64,000 bases of DNA from assembly GCA_047495785.1 (NCBI GenBank), contig JBLDXI010000002.1, positions 1,302,001-1,366,000 on the forward strand, read 5' to 3'. A program made the translations under genes and the position numbers. The notes under the pieces were generated by a model that saw only the letters and a program-made list of their open reading frames with translations, made no database searches and was not told the DNA's origin. Within the stretch, counting starts at the first letter, position 1, and every line of letters begins with the position of its first letter. The stretch is from Lepidodermella squamata (Eukaryota; Gastrotricha). This document shows, piece by piece, positions 11,084-23,815 of this stretch.

Positions 11084-14000
11084 CTACCCGGCTGCAACGG
11101 CCTCGAGAGGCACGCCGTCGCTGGTTGATGGTTGCTCCATGGCCTTGTCATTCGCTTCGGAACTTGCGGATACAGGCTGGTCTTTGCTATGATGATCTTT
11201 TTCCGCCTTGGTAGAGGCGATGTTGTTGTGCTGGTACACCGCGCTACCGGCGAGTTGAGCAAGCGGAAGTTGTGGAGGCATGGCCGGGACGACAGGCATG
11301 ACCACCGACTCGACGGGAATGCCGGCGAGACTGAGGCGGTTCGCGAATGACTCGATGCCGGGGAAGGGTGGCGGGGGCGGCAGTAGCGGACTGCCGTTCG
11401 ACATCCACATCATGCGCTGTTGCTGCTGTTGTTGTTGATGGCGCAGCATATCGGGCCCGACCGTGGGCTGCATAGCAGGCGGTGGCGGTAGCATAGCCAG
11501 CACAACCTGCTGGGCGGCGTGAGGTAGCGCTGCAGGGTTGCCGTCGAGAGGAAGCGGGAGGAGAGCACTTAATGGCACATTCTAGACACAAAAATAGAGA
11601 GAATTATTAAATATGCCACAATTGCCCTTAGGTATCTATGGATCACTCCATCTTACAATTTCGAACGCAATAACCCTCGCAATTTGTAATCAATCAATTA
11701 ATAATTTTGTAGATCTCACATTCTAAAATCACTACTACACGATGGTATGCACATCGAATGCGGACTGGATCCTAACGATTAAATTACAATTAAATTAAAA
11801 CTAGCCCACATTTGAGGTGATTATATCAGAAATTTAGCATTGAAAGGATCAGAAATGCCAGCCGGTTCGAGTTTTTTCGGTTTTTAAGATGGATAAACTC
11901 TACTCAAATCATCGCTTTTTAAAATTGAACCAGTGCGGAAATAATAAAACTGTTGCAATTACGTCCATCAGAGTGGAAAATTGAAATACGAATAATGCAT
12001 GATGGGAATTTCTCTCATTTTCTTGCAAATTGAAAAATAGGTTGTTTAGTTTTCAAGCCTGAAACAAATTTTAGTGGCATTTATTTTCGCTATCGATTGC
12101 ATTATGCATAGAAATTTAGAGCTCGTTAAAACTAGATTCGGCTCTATCCGCGCTTTCCGCTTCATGTGGCTTGAATCGTGCAATAAGAAGCATTTTTAAC
12201 TGCCAAAAAAGTGCGTTAGCGCCATAAAAAATACAACGGGAAAATATGCTTAAATTATTGGGGCTATAATTGATGTAAATTTGGGGGGAAAACGAATATC
12301 TGAACCCCAAAGAAATTCTCGAACTCAGCATCAATTAATATTTCTTACTACATTACTAATCGTTGTATGATTAATTCTATTTTAATAACAACTTCCGATA
12401 TAGCTAAATGTAACGAACCTGGAATTCATTATACTGATAATAGTGGACGAAAGCAATTTGCGCTTGATGATCGACAGTGACAATCTGAGCCGGGTAAAGG
12501 CCGCCGTCGGTCCACCGCGCATAGCAATAGACACCGGGACGCAAATCGACGCTGCCGGCTACGGCTTGACCGCTAGGCTGGTTAGACGTCGCTTGACTAG
12601 CCTGTTGAGACAGGTTGTTCGCAGCAGCCGCGCTCGTCACCACCGGCGCCCCGGCGGCTGCGCTCGAAGGGACAAACGCCGGGGGAAGAATGGGCGTTTG
12701 AATGGCATAGTTGGGGAATGCGCCGTACGCAATAACCGAATCGGGTCCGGCGAAAGCTGGTGTGCCGTCAGCAGTCAACACGTTTTGATACATGCCTGGA
12801 ATGGGCGCTTGATTTGCCATCAAGTTCGGACGAGGTTTCCTACTGCTATTTGTCGCATCTTCATTGTCGAGGTCAAAAACCGAGGAAGACGCCGTCGCAA
12901 GATTCTGCGAGGCGTATAGCCCATCGATAGGCTCTTCGACCCAACTCTGCGACATGCTAGACTGCTGGTGGCGCTTAAGACGTGGAGGCAAATCTCGATT
13001 ACCGGTTCCGCCGCGGCCTCCTTCACTGGTCGTAGGCGAGGCCGAGTCTAGGCCTCGCGATGATGCGGCGGAACCTTCACGAAAAAGCGGCGGTGGTACA
13101 CCCTGGCTGCCTCCTCGACCCGACTGGTAGCCACCACGGCCGCCTCGACCGCGCCAGCTACCACCCCGACCTCGGCCGCCTCTTCCTCCTCTACCACCCT
13201 GGTCGTCATAACGTCCACCTCGAGCGGAAGAACTGCCTCCGTAGTTACTCCCGGATGGTTTATCAGCCTCGCCCGCAATTTTGGCAGTCTCAGCGACTAA
13301 CATCAACTTCTCTTGACCGGTCTTTTGGATAACGTCGAACAAGCTGAACTGACTTGGTCTGCCCATTGCTGCTTGGGTTTCGTAGTCGTCCTCATATCTA
13401 CCACGACGACCACGGCCCCCGAAACGTCCACCTCTCGCCGGCCGGTCGTCACCATCAGGACCCGTGGAAACTGGGACGACAACGGGGGCAGGGCGCGGAG
13501 GTGCAGACGCGGGCTTTGTCGCAATGCTCAACTGCGAAATGTCGGGCATTGCCAGCGATTTTTCATCCGAGGTCGGCTTTTGCTTCTGCTTGGCGAGCGC
13601 TTTCGCAATAGCAGCCTGGCGTTGCTCAGAGAACTCGTCGACTTCATCTCCATCATCGACCGATTGTTGCTTCTCTTTTGCAACAACATCCATCGCTTTG
13701 AAATTGTTTGTAGATGCTGCATCATATTTATTGGCAATCTTTTGACCAAATGGAACAAAAGCGGGCGGACCACGGCCGCCCGGTCCAGTTATCTGCCGCT
13801 GAGTTTGGCTTTTCAGCATGGCAGCAGCACGACTACCCAGTTGTCGGCTAAGCTCCCATGCTTGGACTAGCTTTGTAACGTTGCCACCCAAAACTTCCGT
13901 ATTGTTTGGTGTAAGTTGCAGGAAGCTTTTCCAAACAGATATTTCACCGACAAGTCGCAGTTTCGTACCCGGAGGCGTATCCATGCTAAACCCACGAATG

Positions 14001-14427
14001 GGCTGGACTTCGACAGCTTGGTACGTAGAACTCCCGTCGGTCAAAGTTAACAACAGCAATCTTTTCGAACTTCCCTGAATCGATGATTCAGATTGGTCCT
14101 TAGGAACGGCAATGTTCAAGCTTTTCTGCAACTGCAAGACAACAGGGCCAAACACGGAAGATTTTCCTTTGGTATCCAATGACTTAGGTTCAGCGATCTG
14201 CCGGAGGTCAAGCTAAATCAAGAGGCATAATACTTGAAAATGCTTATTCCGAACTAGCAACTTACATCTAACGCTCGTTTAACGATATCGTTCACAGAGG
14301 CGCCCGCAGCAAGGTCTGGAATGGCACTCACGTTGAGATGCCTATTAGAACGTTTAAGAATGTTGTAAACAGCCGATAATAGGTATGGCAAGACTTACCA
14401 TCCCAGATCTTTCAGGGACTTAGCCAT
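11084..14427 (-). CDS. TDRD3: Tudor domain-containing protein 3 (TDRD3)
   Basis: Four exons, 14427-14399, 14341-14266, 14212-12419 and 11581-11084, sum to 2397 nt and encode 798 residues. TDRD3 is an effector that reads methylarginine and couples topoisomerase 3-beta to mRNPs and chromatin. The first two exons encode an N-terminal helix (MAKSLKDLGW) leading into an RMI1-like OB-fold region (about 36-170, with VVLQLQKSLNIAVP and TKLRLVGEISVWKSFLQLTP). An RGG-rich segment occupies about 290-415. The C-terminal Tudor domain (about 588-640) contains GVYCYARWTDGGLYPAQIV and YYQYNEFQ, and the intron splits it directly before NVPLSALLP. Joining the last exon restores the usual end of the Tudor barrel. 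The extra last-exon tail is rich in Pro and has a Q7 run. No UBA domain is evident, unlike vertebrate TDRD3. Confidence 0.92.
11582..12418 (-). other. Intron 3 of TDRD3
   Basis: An 837 bp intron with donor GTTCGT at 12418 and acceptor TGTCTAG. AT-rich. The open frame at 12116-12334 has no domain signal. Confidence 0.7.
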
Positions 14428-15094
14428 CACGAACGACTACAGCTAGAAACTAAGTTCAAGCTGATGTTCTTGCCAACTCTCTAAATTCTATCTTGATCAA
14501 CAAGAAAATGACTGTTACGCTAGAAGTAAAATCAAATATGGAAAAGAGCTGCCGCAAACAGAAGCGCAGCAGTAGAACCAGGTATTTAACCGCAGAAGAT
14601 TCTAGGTCACTAATTATCCGCAACTTTGAGACAGTAGCCGTGTACAGATAAATAGCTAAAAGCTTCACTTCAAGTCTAATACTTGTGAATTAATGTTTTT
14701 GAGGTCGTCCAAAAACCTGGTTAGAAAATCATTTCGAGGGCAGAAGCAGAAAATCGAGAGTACCATAGGCCATAGGAAACGATGGAAAGTACTCCCAACT
14801 ATCCATTGCTCATTGCTCAAACAACCCGGGGAGCCAAATTAACCTTCAATCGCACTAATAAACATTATTCATAGATCATCAAAATCAAATGATCATGGAG
14901 CTTGGCGTTTGACGTTCGCTGCAAAGAATGAATATGAGACAGCAGTGCTTGACTCTTAGAAATATTTCCTATTTCAGTGTGTCTCTCTCATCTCATACGC
15001 CGAAAATGCAGTTCGGACTCCTAGTAATATAGCAGTGCGCAAGTTTGAATGAAACATGAGATTGAGACTTGCCATCCTGTGTGAAATCTTGCAT
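14428..15094. other. Intergenic region upstream of TDRD3
   Basis: No coding frame is supported. The minus-strand TDRD3 promoter and 5' UTR should lie just above 14,427. A 5'-truncated LINE begins at its right edge. Confidence 0.5.
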
Positions 15095-16165
15095 TATTCG
15101 ATTATTTGCTGACGATGTAAAAATTTACGCCAAATTGGGTAAAAACCCGGCTGATATACAGCAGGATATTAACTCTATCTATTCTTTTTTCACTTCCCAC
15201 TAACTATCAGTTAATCTTAAAAAATGTTTCATTCTTCGTCTTGGATCCAAGAACTTACTCCATAACTATCTACTCGGTTTTCACATTATCAACTCGGTGA
15301 CAGAAACTAGCGATCTTGGCGTCATCATAGATAGCAGGTTGACCTTCTCGTCTCACTGCAACAAACTATACGCTAAAAGCCGTCGCCTTTGTGGTTTGAT
15401 CCTGAACTCTTTTTCCACCAGAAATCACTCAGTTCTAATTTGTGCTTTCAATTCTTATGTCTTACCCAACCTACTATATGCCTCATGCGTCTGGCAGCCT
15501 TATTTAATCAAGCATCGTAATCTTTTAGAAAAGTGCTTAAAAAACTTCACATCTAGATTTATATCTCCCCCTATGGCTCCCCTCGACTATATTCAGAGGC
15601 TGGCTAAGTTTGAATTGCTATCCTTAAACCAAAGATGGTTACTCCGCGACCTTACGATGGCGTTTAAAATAATTAATAATATGTCTCATCCTCTAGAATT
15701 CGATACTTTCTTTCTCAAACCTAATCTCTCTACTACTCGACATCATTCTAATAACAAATTAACAATTCCTCAACATTCACTTTGCCCTAGGGGCTTTAGC
15801 TTTGCTATTAGAACTGCCAAATTATGGAACCTTCTACCTGCCTCTATCACTAACATTACTTCGATAAATCTTTTTGTTAACTCGTGCAAAAAATTTATAT
15901 TGGAAGAATGGCCTGTCCTTACAAATTTGGCCTTAGTTAAATAAAACTAATTATTATTTTAATCACCTTATCTAATGTATGCGTGCCTTGCGCGCATCAT
16001 CCTATAATAAACATTCTTATATGCTGTGCACGGTCGCCTTACTTCTGCGCTCGATCCTCTTTTGCCCATTTATAAATCCATTCCTAAATACTGTTATTCT
16101 TTTATAAAATTAAAAAAAATGGTGTAATCAGAAGGAAAACAATACAATGATGATGATGATGATGA
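15095..16165 (+). mobile_element. 5'-truncated non-LTR retrotransposon (LINE), reverse transcriptase C-terminal part
   Basis: The plus strand keeps one frame from about 15,097 to 15,944 with a single internal stop (TAA near 15,201). It starts at the RT catalytic box, IRLFADDVKIYAKLG (FADD form of the YADD motif). It continues with the thumb region, including TSDLGVIIDSRLTFSSHCNK, a segment typical of Jockey/CR1/I-like LINEs, and YVLPNLLYASCVWQPY. The 3' UTR ends in a TGA microsatellite (16148-16165), a tail type common in such elements. The endonuclease and the RT N-terminus are absent, as expected after incomplete reverse transcription. The element cannot move on its own. Confidence 0.88.
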
Positions 16166-17329
16166 GAAACGTGGCACGAGGCGGGCGACTAGCGACAAGC
16201 GAAAATTCTGAGCTGATCTTCTCGGAACTAGTAGGACTAGCTCACTGAGCATTTTCTAGTAGGGAGGTCTCCGCTCTGGTCACTGGTCACCACAACTGAC
16301 CCACGACACAAGAACTTGACCGCAGGGGAGCTAAAACACGCAGAAAACTAAAACTGGACCGAAAAACTGAACTAAACAGCAGATTTTGAAATAAAATAAT
16401 TATTGTGCGCGATTTCATGTATTACACAAATCAATTTATATAACAAAATTGTATGTTTTAAAATTTTTATTTCTGAAGGAAAATTGACGCTGAATGCGCG
16501 CTAAAACTAAGTGAGACAAATCTTTTTGCCCTACCAATAGAAAAATGAAAACGTATTACGATCGTAGAGGTCGTGGTGAAAAATTGAAACTTTCGTACCA
16601 ATGCACATGAAATCAAGTTGCCACTTATGGATTTTGCTTGCGGTTGAGACTTGCGGTTGAGACTGTGATCATTAATTGATAGTCGTATCTGTCTGAGGCG
16701 ATACGAATAACATTGTCTTATGTCTTATGTCTTATGCGGTTGAGACTTGACTTCCTGTCCCAAACTCCATATCAAGTGAAGCCCCACCCACATTCAAGAG
16801 TTCGCACTTCTGTTAATGATCAGGTGAGTTTCGATCAAAGGCGCCCTAAAACTTTCTAAAACTCACTTGACGAGCCAGCCGAAGTTGTAAACGCTGAATG
16901 GACAAATGGCGAAGATGTTGTATGTTTTGCTTAGCAAGTCACAGAATTTTAAGAGCATAGCTCTACTCATGTTTGTTTTACTTGTGCAGGCGCAGGGATT
17001 ATCCCTTCGCCAGTTAATCCCTGATCATACAACGAGCTTTCCAACGATATTATGTATGGCTCATAAATGAAGAAATAAATTGATCACTTTCGCGTTTTCG
17101 GATTTTCGTAGATCTCCAATCTCTGCGTAAATGAATTTCCGTTTTCCGCAAGTAATATCTGGTTAATTCTGGCATTAGCCCGACTCTCTCAATTTGTGTA
17201 AGGTACCCCGAAGCCCGAAGCAGTATTCTGACCAACAGTCTTAGCCCTAGCTCTTTATATCTTCATACCTTTATTGTAAGTAATTCCATCGAAACTCAGT
17301 TTCTTCTCAACTTATTGCAATAAAGGTGC
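16166..17329. other. Intergenic region between LINE and PKC
   Basis: It contains a copy of the dispersed ~160 bp repeat (16736-16895), preceded by partial GCGGTTGAGACTT repeats near 16,640. Nothing else is recognised. The PKC promoter must lie toward 17,330. Confidence 0.5.
16736..16895. repeat. Dispersed ~160 bp repeat, copy 1
   Basis: Nearly identical to 27439-27596 over its full length; differences are a few bases plus small indels near the start. It starts at GCGGTTGAGACTTGACTTCC and ends near GCCGAAGTTGTAARCGCT. It carries an internal inverted pair AGGTGAGTTT...AAACTCACTT that would fold into a hairpin. No coding capacity. It is probably a short non-autonomous element. Confidence 0.8.
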
Positions 17330-19821
17330 ATGTTTCTCAAGTGTTTTACGTATCAAAGTTATCAAGTTATGAGTCGATCAGCGAACACGGAGGTATTCGT
17401 TAGATTATTTGTTCAGTCGGTGGACAATTTCAGCGCTGGTGTCTTTGCTATTCGCCGTGGTTTGATGAAAGATGGCGAGCTGGGTAAGTTTGTTTTTATG
17501 CAGGTGTGTGAGAAGTCGCAGTTCACTTTTCCAGTTCCTGAGAGGCATCCTTTCTTCAAAGGAGTGGGAGAATTTTTTGACAATACCGTATTCATACCCG
17601 AAAGAATGGTGGAGGTCTCGTTAATGGAGAGTGAACATAGCGAAGAAGTTCTGGCGCGTTGTATCTTCAACCTCAGAGAGTGTCTGGAGACCTGCTACTC
17701 ACGGCGAGGTGGCCGTGCAATAATCACCGTGAGTTTTATATTTTTATCTCGCTATAACGAATTCCATTATGTTCAAGAGAGAACTCATCCCAAATGGATC
17801 TATTAATCTTGTAGCGCAAGTCTGTCCTCAAAGAGATCGAGCCTTGTGGCGCAGAGGGGCTCAAAGAATGGATAGGAGTTATGCTAAATTGGGGCATCAC
17901 TTTGAAGTTCAGTTAATTCCGGAATTGACGACTTGTTCGGCTTGCAATGAAGTCTTTTGGTTTGCATTTAGAGCACATAAGAAGGTTCGGGAAATACTAA
18001 CAATTCGCTTCGGCATAGCACATGACCTAACTAGACACGCCTGACTATGTGGTTTAATATCAGTCACAGATTCATATTTCCATTAGGGGATTTCAAAGAC
18101 CAGGATTACGGTGCCGATGTAAGGACACGAAAACATTAGTTAATCTTGCTATAAAAACGTTTTGCAGTTTGCCGGCTAACCATACACAAATCTTGCTGGA
18201 ATGAAGATTTCCCGATCTGCCCTATGCAGGTAAGATCCGATATTTATGTACCTTGATTGGAGCAGTAAATTAAACCGATAACTTCCAGCAACTGCCTCAC
18301 GAGTTTGTACCGACTACTTGCGTGGCGCCGAAGCGATGTTCAGGCGACAGGCGTTTGATGTGGATGTGCACTTCATCACAAAAGTGCAAATTTTGCAGCA
18401 TCAGCGTTCATTCGGTTTGCTCGGAAGCGGTTGAGCAGGTTTGTCGTGCGAGAATAATTGCAACTAGTGTTGGCCTCGGAGACAATCTTGATGTTACGGG
18501 AGACATCGACGAGGAAGATGCTGACTACACCATTCGCCAATATCCTACGCACTTACTGGACCCTGATGCCGTAGAAAGACAAAACAAGGCACCCAGCTGG
18601 TTGCGCCCTCCCGAGCCGTACAATTTGCCGAATTTTCAAATAATATGCCTCTTGGGCCAAGGCAGCTACGGGAAAGTTTATCTTGCGCGTTTCACAGCTC
18701 ACTCAAATACGGCTGATGACCTGCGGCCGAAATACGTCGCTTTGAAAGCTGTTCGGAAAGACAGAATTGCTACGCATTTGGAGATCAAAAAAGCCGAGCT
18801 ACGAGTTTTACAGGCTAGTTCAAAATCGCCGTTTCTGCTCCACATGCTGTGTACATTCCAATCAAACAGCCACTTGTGTAGGTTTACATGATACCGAAGC
18901 TGGAAAATTTCAAGTTCGAATATTTGTAACAGTTTACGCCGTGGATTTTGTTGCTGGGGGTGCGATCATGTTCCATCTTCAACTGTTATCACAAAATGGT
19001 TATTTTGAAGTTGATCGTGCCCGTTTTTATGGAGCAGAGGTAATTCCTTCACTCGCTATGGTTAATATTTCACTCGGAGATTGACACATGTTTAGGTGGT
19101 TTGTGCGTTGAACTATTTGCATGAAAAACGCATAATATACCGCGATCTGAAATCCGACAACGTCATGTTGGATTTGTCAGGACATGTCCGCTTGATTGAT
19201 TTCGAGTTGTCTAAGTACGATTACGACGATCGTGGAACTCGAACCATTTGCGGCACGCCATCTCACATGTCGCCAGAAATCGTTTATCGAAAAAGCTATT
19301 CGTACCCAGTCGACTGGTGGGCATTCGGATGTTTTCTCTACGAAATGCTGGTTGGCCTTGTTCCTTTCCTGACTGAGTCCGGCCATGACATTTACACACT
19401 GCTAGCGCAACAATACGAAGATCCATCTCAGCCGAATTATGATGAAATTGAGGACCAAGACGCCAGGTCGATTTTGAAGCTGCTATTCGAGAGAAATCCT
19501 GATCTGCGACTAGGCAGTCTGAACTGCCCGGCCGGCCAAGTTCGAGACCAGCCATTTTTTGCAGCCATTGACTGGCGTTTAATAGAAACAGGGCGTGCAG
19601 AGCCTCCGCCACTCCTACCGCCCCGCATCCAGCGAAAAATGCCAGTCACGATCGGCGATGAAGTTGATGAAGTGGATGTCAGTTATTTTGAGGACGATTT
19701 TTTGAACGAACCAATTGCGATGTCGACGATCGAAGACGGGATCGCACAGACGATGGCCGGAAATCTATTTAAAAACTTTGACTTTATCAATATTATGTAC
19801 AATTACAATACTGAACAGTAA
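17330..19821 (+). CDS. Novel-type protein kinase C (delta/theta-like) with DFE in place of DFG
   Basis: Seven exons: 17330-17728, 17778-17959, 18087-18118, 18168-18229, 18289-18877, 18933-19039 and 19096-19821. From the ATG at 17369 (MSRSANTEVFVRLFV) they encode 685 residues; the ATG at 17330 would add 13. The order is that of nPKC: a C2-like domain without evident Ca2+ ligands (about 1-125), C1A with the full H-C-C-C-C-H-C-C zinc pattern (about 160-212), a degenerate C1B (about 216-262), and an AGC kinase domain (about 327-590). The glycine loop LGQGSYGKVYLARF, the VALK lysine, the YRDLKSDN loop and a T-loop Thr (RTICGTP) are present. The Mg-binding DFG reads DFE (about 479-481) and APE reads SPE. 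The turn motif region FLNEPIAMS and the hydrophobic motif FKNFDFIN, with Asp at the phosphosite, end the protein. The role is diacylglycerol-regulated signalling; activity is uncertain. A polyA signal lies at 19924-19929. Confidence 0.9.
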
Positions 19822-20010
19822 ACATGATTCCGATTATATCCGATATATCACATCTGCCTAGAATGTACTAATATTTCTCGTGAAAATAACACTCTTTTCC
19901 GTAAAAACATCAATACTGACAATAATAAAGAAGATTATATCTGCACTATTAATCGTACCATATCGATGATTTTGCGCTAAAGGCGACCAGCGAGAAAAAA
20001 CCTCTATACA

Positions 20011-21065
20011 GAGTACTGCGCACTATAAACAGTACTACGCGCGCATAATATTATAAGATATACTTATAGCCCGCATTCTGTGTGAAAAATAATGAATGCA
20101 CTGGACAAATGACCAACAAATATAATGCGCTTTTGTGGATGTTACCATGAAATTTTCGGATTACCTGGTAGAGAACAGTCGAACGTATCCAGAAATTGAT
20201 AAAAATGCATGTGTAACCGTGGGTTTTCTGCCGTTAGGCGACCTGATAGCGATCCGAAAGCGCAAAAACCTTGGAAAAATGCAAATACTGGCGCCTTTAG
20301 CGGCGTTTCTGCGAGGAACAAAATGGGTTCAACCACAGTTTTTTCACATTCCCTAGCAGAGCACATGGAGAGCCTATCAGCGAAGTAAGAAATAGCCAGT
20401 TAATATGGTTGTCATCCACGGCTTTGAAGTCTTTTCCTTCCCGGCTTGCAAAACGAGGAAAAAGTGAAAATGGTGTGTTTTAACCTGTCTTATCTCGAAA
20501 AAACCCATGGTTGCACCGTAGCTTTTTGTAGTCAAATAGGAGAAGGCACTGGGAGGAAGGTTTTGACAGGGAAAGCAGCAAGAACCACCCCAACTTGTCC
20601 AAGACTTTTTCGTCCCGATTAGCACTCACTACGTCAGACCCAACACCTCGAAACTGCATGACATGGCGTCTTTTGGGGCATTGCTGCAAGAAACAGATTG
20701 GTTTCAACCACAGTTATTTCGCGTTCTCTAGTAGAGCACAACAAGATCTTACTAAGGAAGTAAGAAATTTCCAGTAAATGCGGTTTTTATCCACAGTTTA
20801 AAAGCCTTTTCCCTCCATATCCGATTCAAGTTCGAATCGAAGAGAAAGTGAGCATTTTCATCTTTCATGGCACTTATCTTGAAAAAACCCATGGCTGCAC
20901 CATAAGTTTTTGTATTCAAAAAGGAGAGGAGATTGAGAAGAAGGCTTTAAAAGAGAAAACAGCAAGAACCACGTCAACTTATCCACGACTTTTTCGCCCT
21001 GATGGGCAATCAACATTTTAAGCTCAAAATCGAGTTTCAAAATTGGGCTGTTCCGAGACCTTATA
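20011..21065 (+). repeat. Left arm of the foldback element
   Basis: It comprises an outer unique tip (20011-20130), a partial unit (to about 20,354) and two fuller units (about 20,355-20,729 and 20,730-21,050). Each unit ends with a CTAGYAGAGCACA-like boundary. It pairs with 22775-23815 on the opposite strand. Confidence 0.85.
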
Positions 21066-22774
21066 CAGCAGAGCCCTTTTTCACTTGTAACAGGTTGAAG
21101 GAAGCGCTTACTTCTTATAAAATAGCAAATATGCGGGTGCTACCACGATTTGCTATCCATTCGGTCCCAGACCGCGGTAACAAGATGGTTGAGGTAAGGA
21201 GTCATCCGATTTTAGTCCGATTTCAGTTGCTCGTTTCCGTTTAGCTGCTTGGTAAAGATGCGTTCCCCATCATAGTTATCCACACCCGTTTTAACTTGCA
21301 TCGTATCCAAGACATTTTGGTGGTAAAACCGTTAGTCGGAAAAGTATCACTGTAGTGGCCTACAATGGCCCTCTGATTCATTGTAGCGGCCTCGGTTGGC
21401 CCTTGGGCTGGATCCTGCAGCGGGCATGCTCGGCCGTACTAATAACCACTGGCAACTTTTCTCGCTTTCGAGTTGCAGCCATGGTTTGGCTGAACGATTT
21501 AGTTCTCTAAAACCTTCCATCCACCGAGCTTAACTAAATTACCCAAATGAGTCTTTTGATGGCAGACCTTACTACTGTTCAAGCGACAACGGCAGTCTCC
21601 CCGTGGCGGTTGCGGGCAACGTAATTCACGGCAAATGTTGGGTCGGGTCGCGTACGCCCTGCTGTCGTTGAAAGTGGACTCTCGGCGAGTGAAAAACGAT
21701 CGTCTAGGAAAGCCTCCACGCGTTAGCTAGCTAGCTACCAGCAAATTGGGAGACTTGGTCTTGGTTTAAAAGTGACGAGTGACCGTCATCTCCTGCCTTG
21801 GCGGGGCCCCAGTGCTTTACATGTTCACAACATCGAACTACAAGGAGATGGATGTGGAGGTATCGGGCTACGGGAGTCTCCCCTCTGGTCCTAAGTCCTA
21901 ACCAAAAGCAACCTACCCAACTTACATACAACCAGCTGCCACCAGATTATGCTTCCCATTCTAAAGGCACACGCAAGCTACTTTGCTCTTTGAACATGAA
22001 GCTAAAAATTTGACGGTGGGCGGCGCCAACAATAGAACGCGATTGACGCAGTTGAAAAATGACGGATCAAGGTTTTTCCGCGGTTTGGAAAGTGCACCGT
22101 TGAGTGAAATGACTCAAAAGCAAGGATTTTAGCCATATTAGATGGCACTCTATCACGTTTTAGCGCCAACGGGAAAAGTTATCCCGATCCCTAGGCAGTC
22201 CAGCAGCGCAACTCGACAAAGAGGCCAGTTGTCGGTGGTGCGGTGGCGCATGTTGTAGGCACTCATGCTGTTGCAAGATCAAGGCCAAGACCAAGGGCCA
22301 ACCGCGGCCGCAACAATGAATCAAACTGCCATTGTGGGCATTTTAGTAAATCTTGTCCGCGTTCTTGATACAAAGTGAAGACTACCATAGTGCCAAAATG
22401 GTACCTTTACCACTCCTACTAAATCAAAGGGAAACCAACTTACTTACATCTCACAAAGAGCATTCCGCAGGAGTAATTAGCAAAATCTACTGGTTTTACC
22501 ACCGTATTTTCTTTAAGTTGATGCAAGCGCGCATGAGAGTCAAGAAGGATAATCGGAAACCTATCTGTGTACTACGTCAGTCCACAGATACCAGGGATTT
22601 AAATGGTATGGGTCCGCATCTCGAGCGTCTTGTTGCCGCGGTCAGGGCAACGGTTCAGGCCGGAATGCATACCCCAATTCATGGTATCACCGGCATATTA
22701 GTTATCCTTATAGAAGAAGGCACTTTTATCAACTTGTGAGACTTGGAATAAAGTCTCCGCGTTGTGTGGTTTCA
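21066..22774. other. Core of the foldback element
   Basis: Unique sequence between the arms, more GC-rich than its surroundings. Open frames of 80-128 residues (for example 22353-22739 on the plus strand) have no recognisable domain. A Cys/His-rich reading near 22,230-22,270 vaguely recalls a zinc knuckle but is not convincing. Confidence 0.4.
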
Positions 22775-23815
22775 GAATAGAACGGCTCCGAATCTCGATT
22801 TTGTGCTTGAAATGTCATTGCTAAGCATTACGAAAAAGTCGTGGATAAGTTGTGGTGGTTTTTGCTTTTTTCCCTTTTAAAACCTTCTTCTCAATTGCCT
22901 CCCCCATTTGACTACGAAAAATTACGGTGCTGCCATGGTTTTTTTCGAGATGAGTGCGATGAAAGATCCTAAATGCTCACTTTTCCTTCGATTCGGACTT
23001 GATTCGGAAGTGGAGGGAAAAGACTGAAAAGCAGTGGATAAACACTACATTTACTGGGACTTCTTTCTTCCCAAGTTAGATCTTGTTGTGCTCTACTAGG
23101 GAATTTGACAAAACGATGGTTGAACCCATTCCGTTTCTGCAGCAGTGCTCCAAAAGACGCAAGGTCATGCATTTTCGAGGTGTTGGGTCGGACGAAGTGA
23201 GTGCTAATCACGACGAAAAAGTCGTGGATAGGCTGTGGGGATCCTTGCTGCTTTTCCAGTCAAAACCTTCCTCCCAGCGCCGCCTCCAATTTGACAACAA
23301 AAAGCTATGGTGCAACCATGGGTTTTTTCGAGATAAGAGCGACTGAAAACACCAAATTTTCATTTTCTCACTGATTTGCAAGCCGGGAGGGAAGCGACTG
23401 AAAAGCCGTGGATAACCACCATATTAACTAGCTATTTCTTGGTTCCCCACAAAGCCTTTTATGTGCTCTACTAGGGAATGTGACAAACCTGTGGTTGAAC
23501 CCATCCTGCTTCTTGAAGAAGCGCCGCCAAAAACGCCAGTGGGTGCATTTTTTCAAGGTTTTTGCACTTTCAGGTCGCTATCAGGTCGCCTAACGGCAGA
23601 AAACCCACGGTTACACATGCATTTTTATCAATTTCTGGATACGCTCGACTGTTCTCTACCAGGTAATCCGAAAATTTCATGGAAACATCCACAAAAAGCT
23701 CAGTATATTTGTCGGTCAATTGTCCAGTGCATTCATTTTTTACCACAAAATTGCGGGCCAAGTATATTTCATAGTATTATGGGCGCGCGTAGTACTTTTT
23801 ATAGTGCGCAGTACT
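22775..23815 (-). repeat. Right arm of the foldback element
   Basis: Reverse complement of the left arm with the same tandem subunits and the same outer tip. Mirrored translations match between 20142-20366 (minus) and 23461-23690 (plus), which shows that the two arms share one origin. Confidence 0.85.

Larger units (their letters stand above)
20011..23815. mobile_element. Foldback-type element with ~1 kb inverted arms built of tandem subrepeats
   Basis: The left arm (about 20011-21065) and right arm (about 22775-23815) are reverse complements with moderate divergence. The outer tips read GAGTACTGCGCACTATAAA on the left and its complement on the right. Each arm contains about 2.5 copies of a ~375 bp unit, each with recognisable landmarks such as AAAAAACCCATGGYTGCACC and AACCACAGTT. 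The 1.7 kb core (21,065-22,775) shares nothing with the arms. The design matches Foldback/FB-like DNA transposons. Open frames in the arms are mirrored shadows of the repeats. No transposase is recognised, and no target-site duplication is obvious. Confidence 0.85.

Noticed and set aside
20142-20625. Frames in the foldback arms that give near-identical proteins in both arms
   Set aside because: The similarity is explained by the inverted repeat DNA. Frames are short and differ in their ends, so protein conservation is not shown.
22230-22275. Cys/His-rich reading resembling a retroviral-type zinc knuckle
   Set aside because: Spacing does not fit CX2CX4HX4C and the frame is short; no neighbouring gag or RT sequence.
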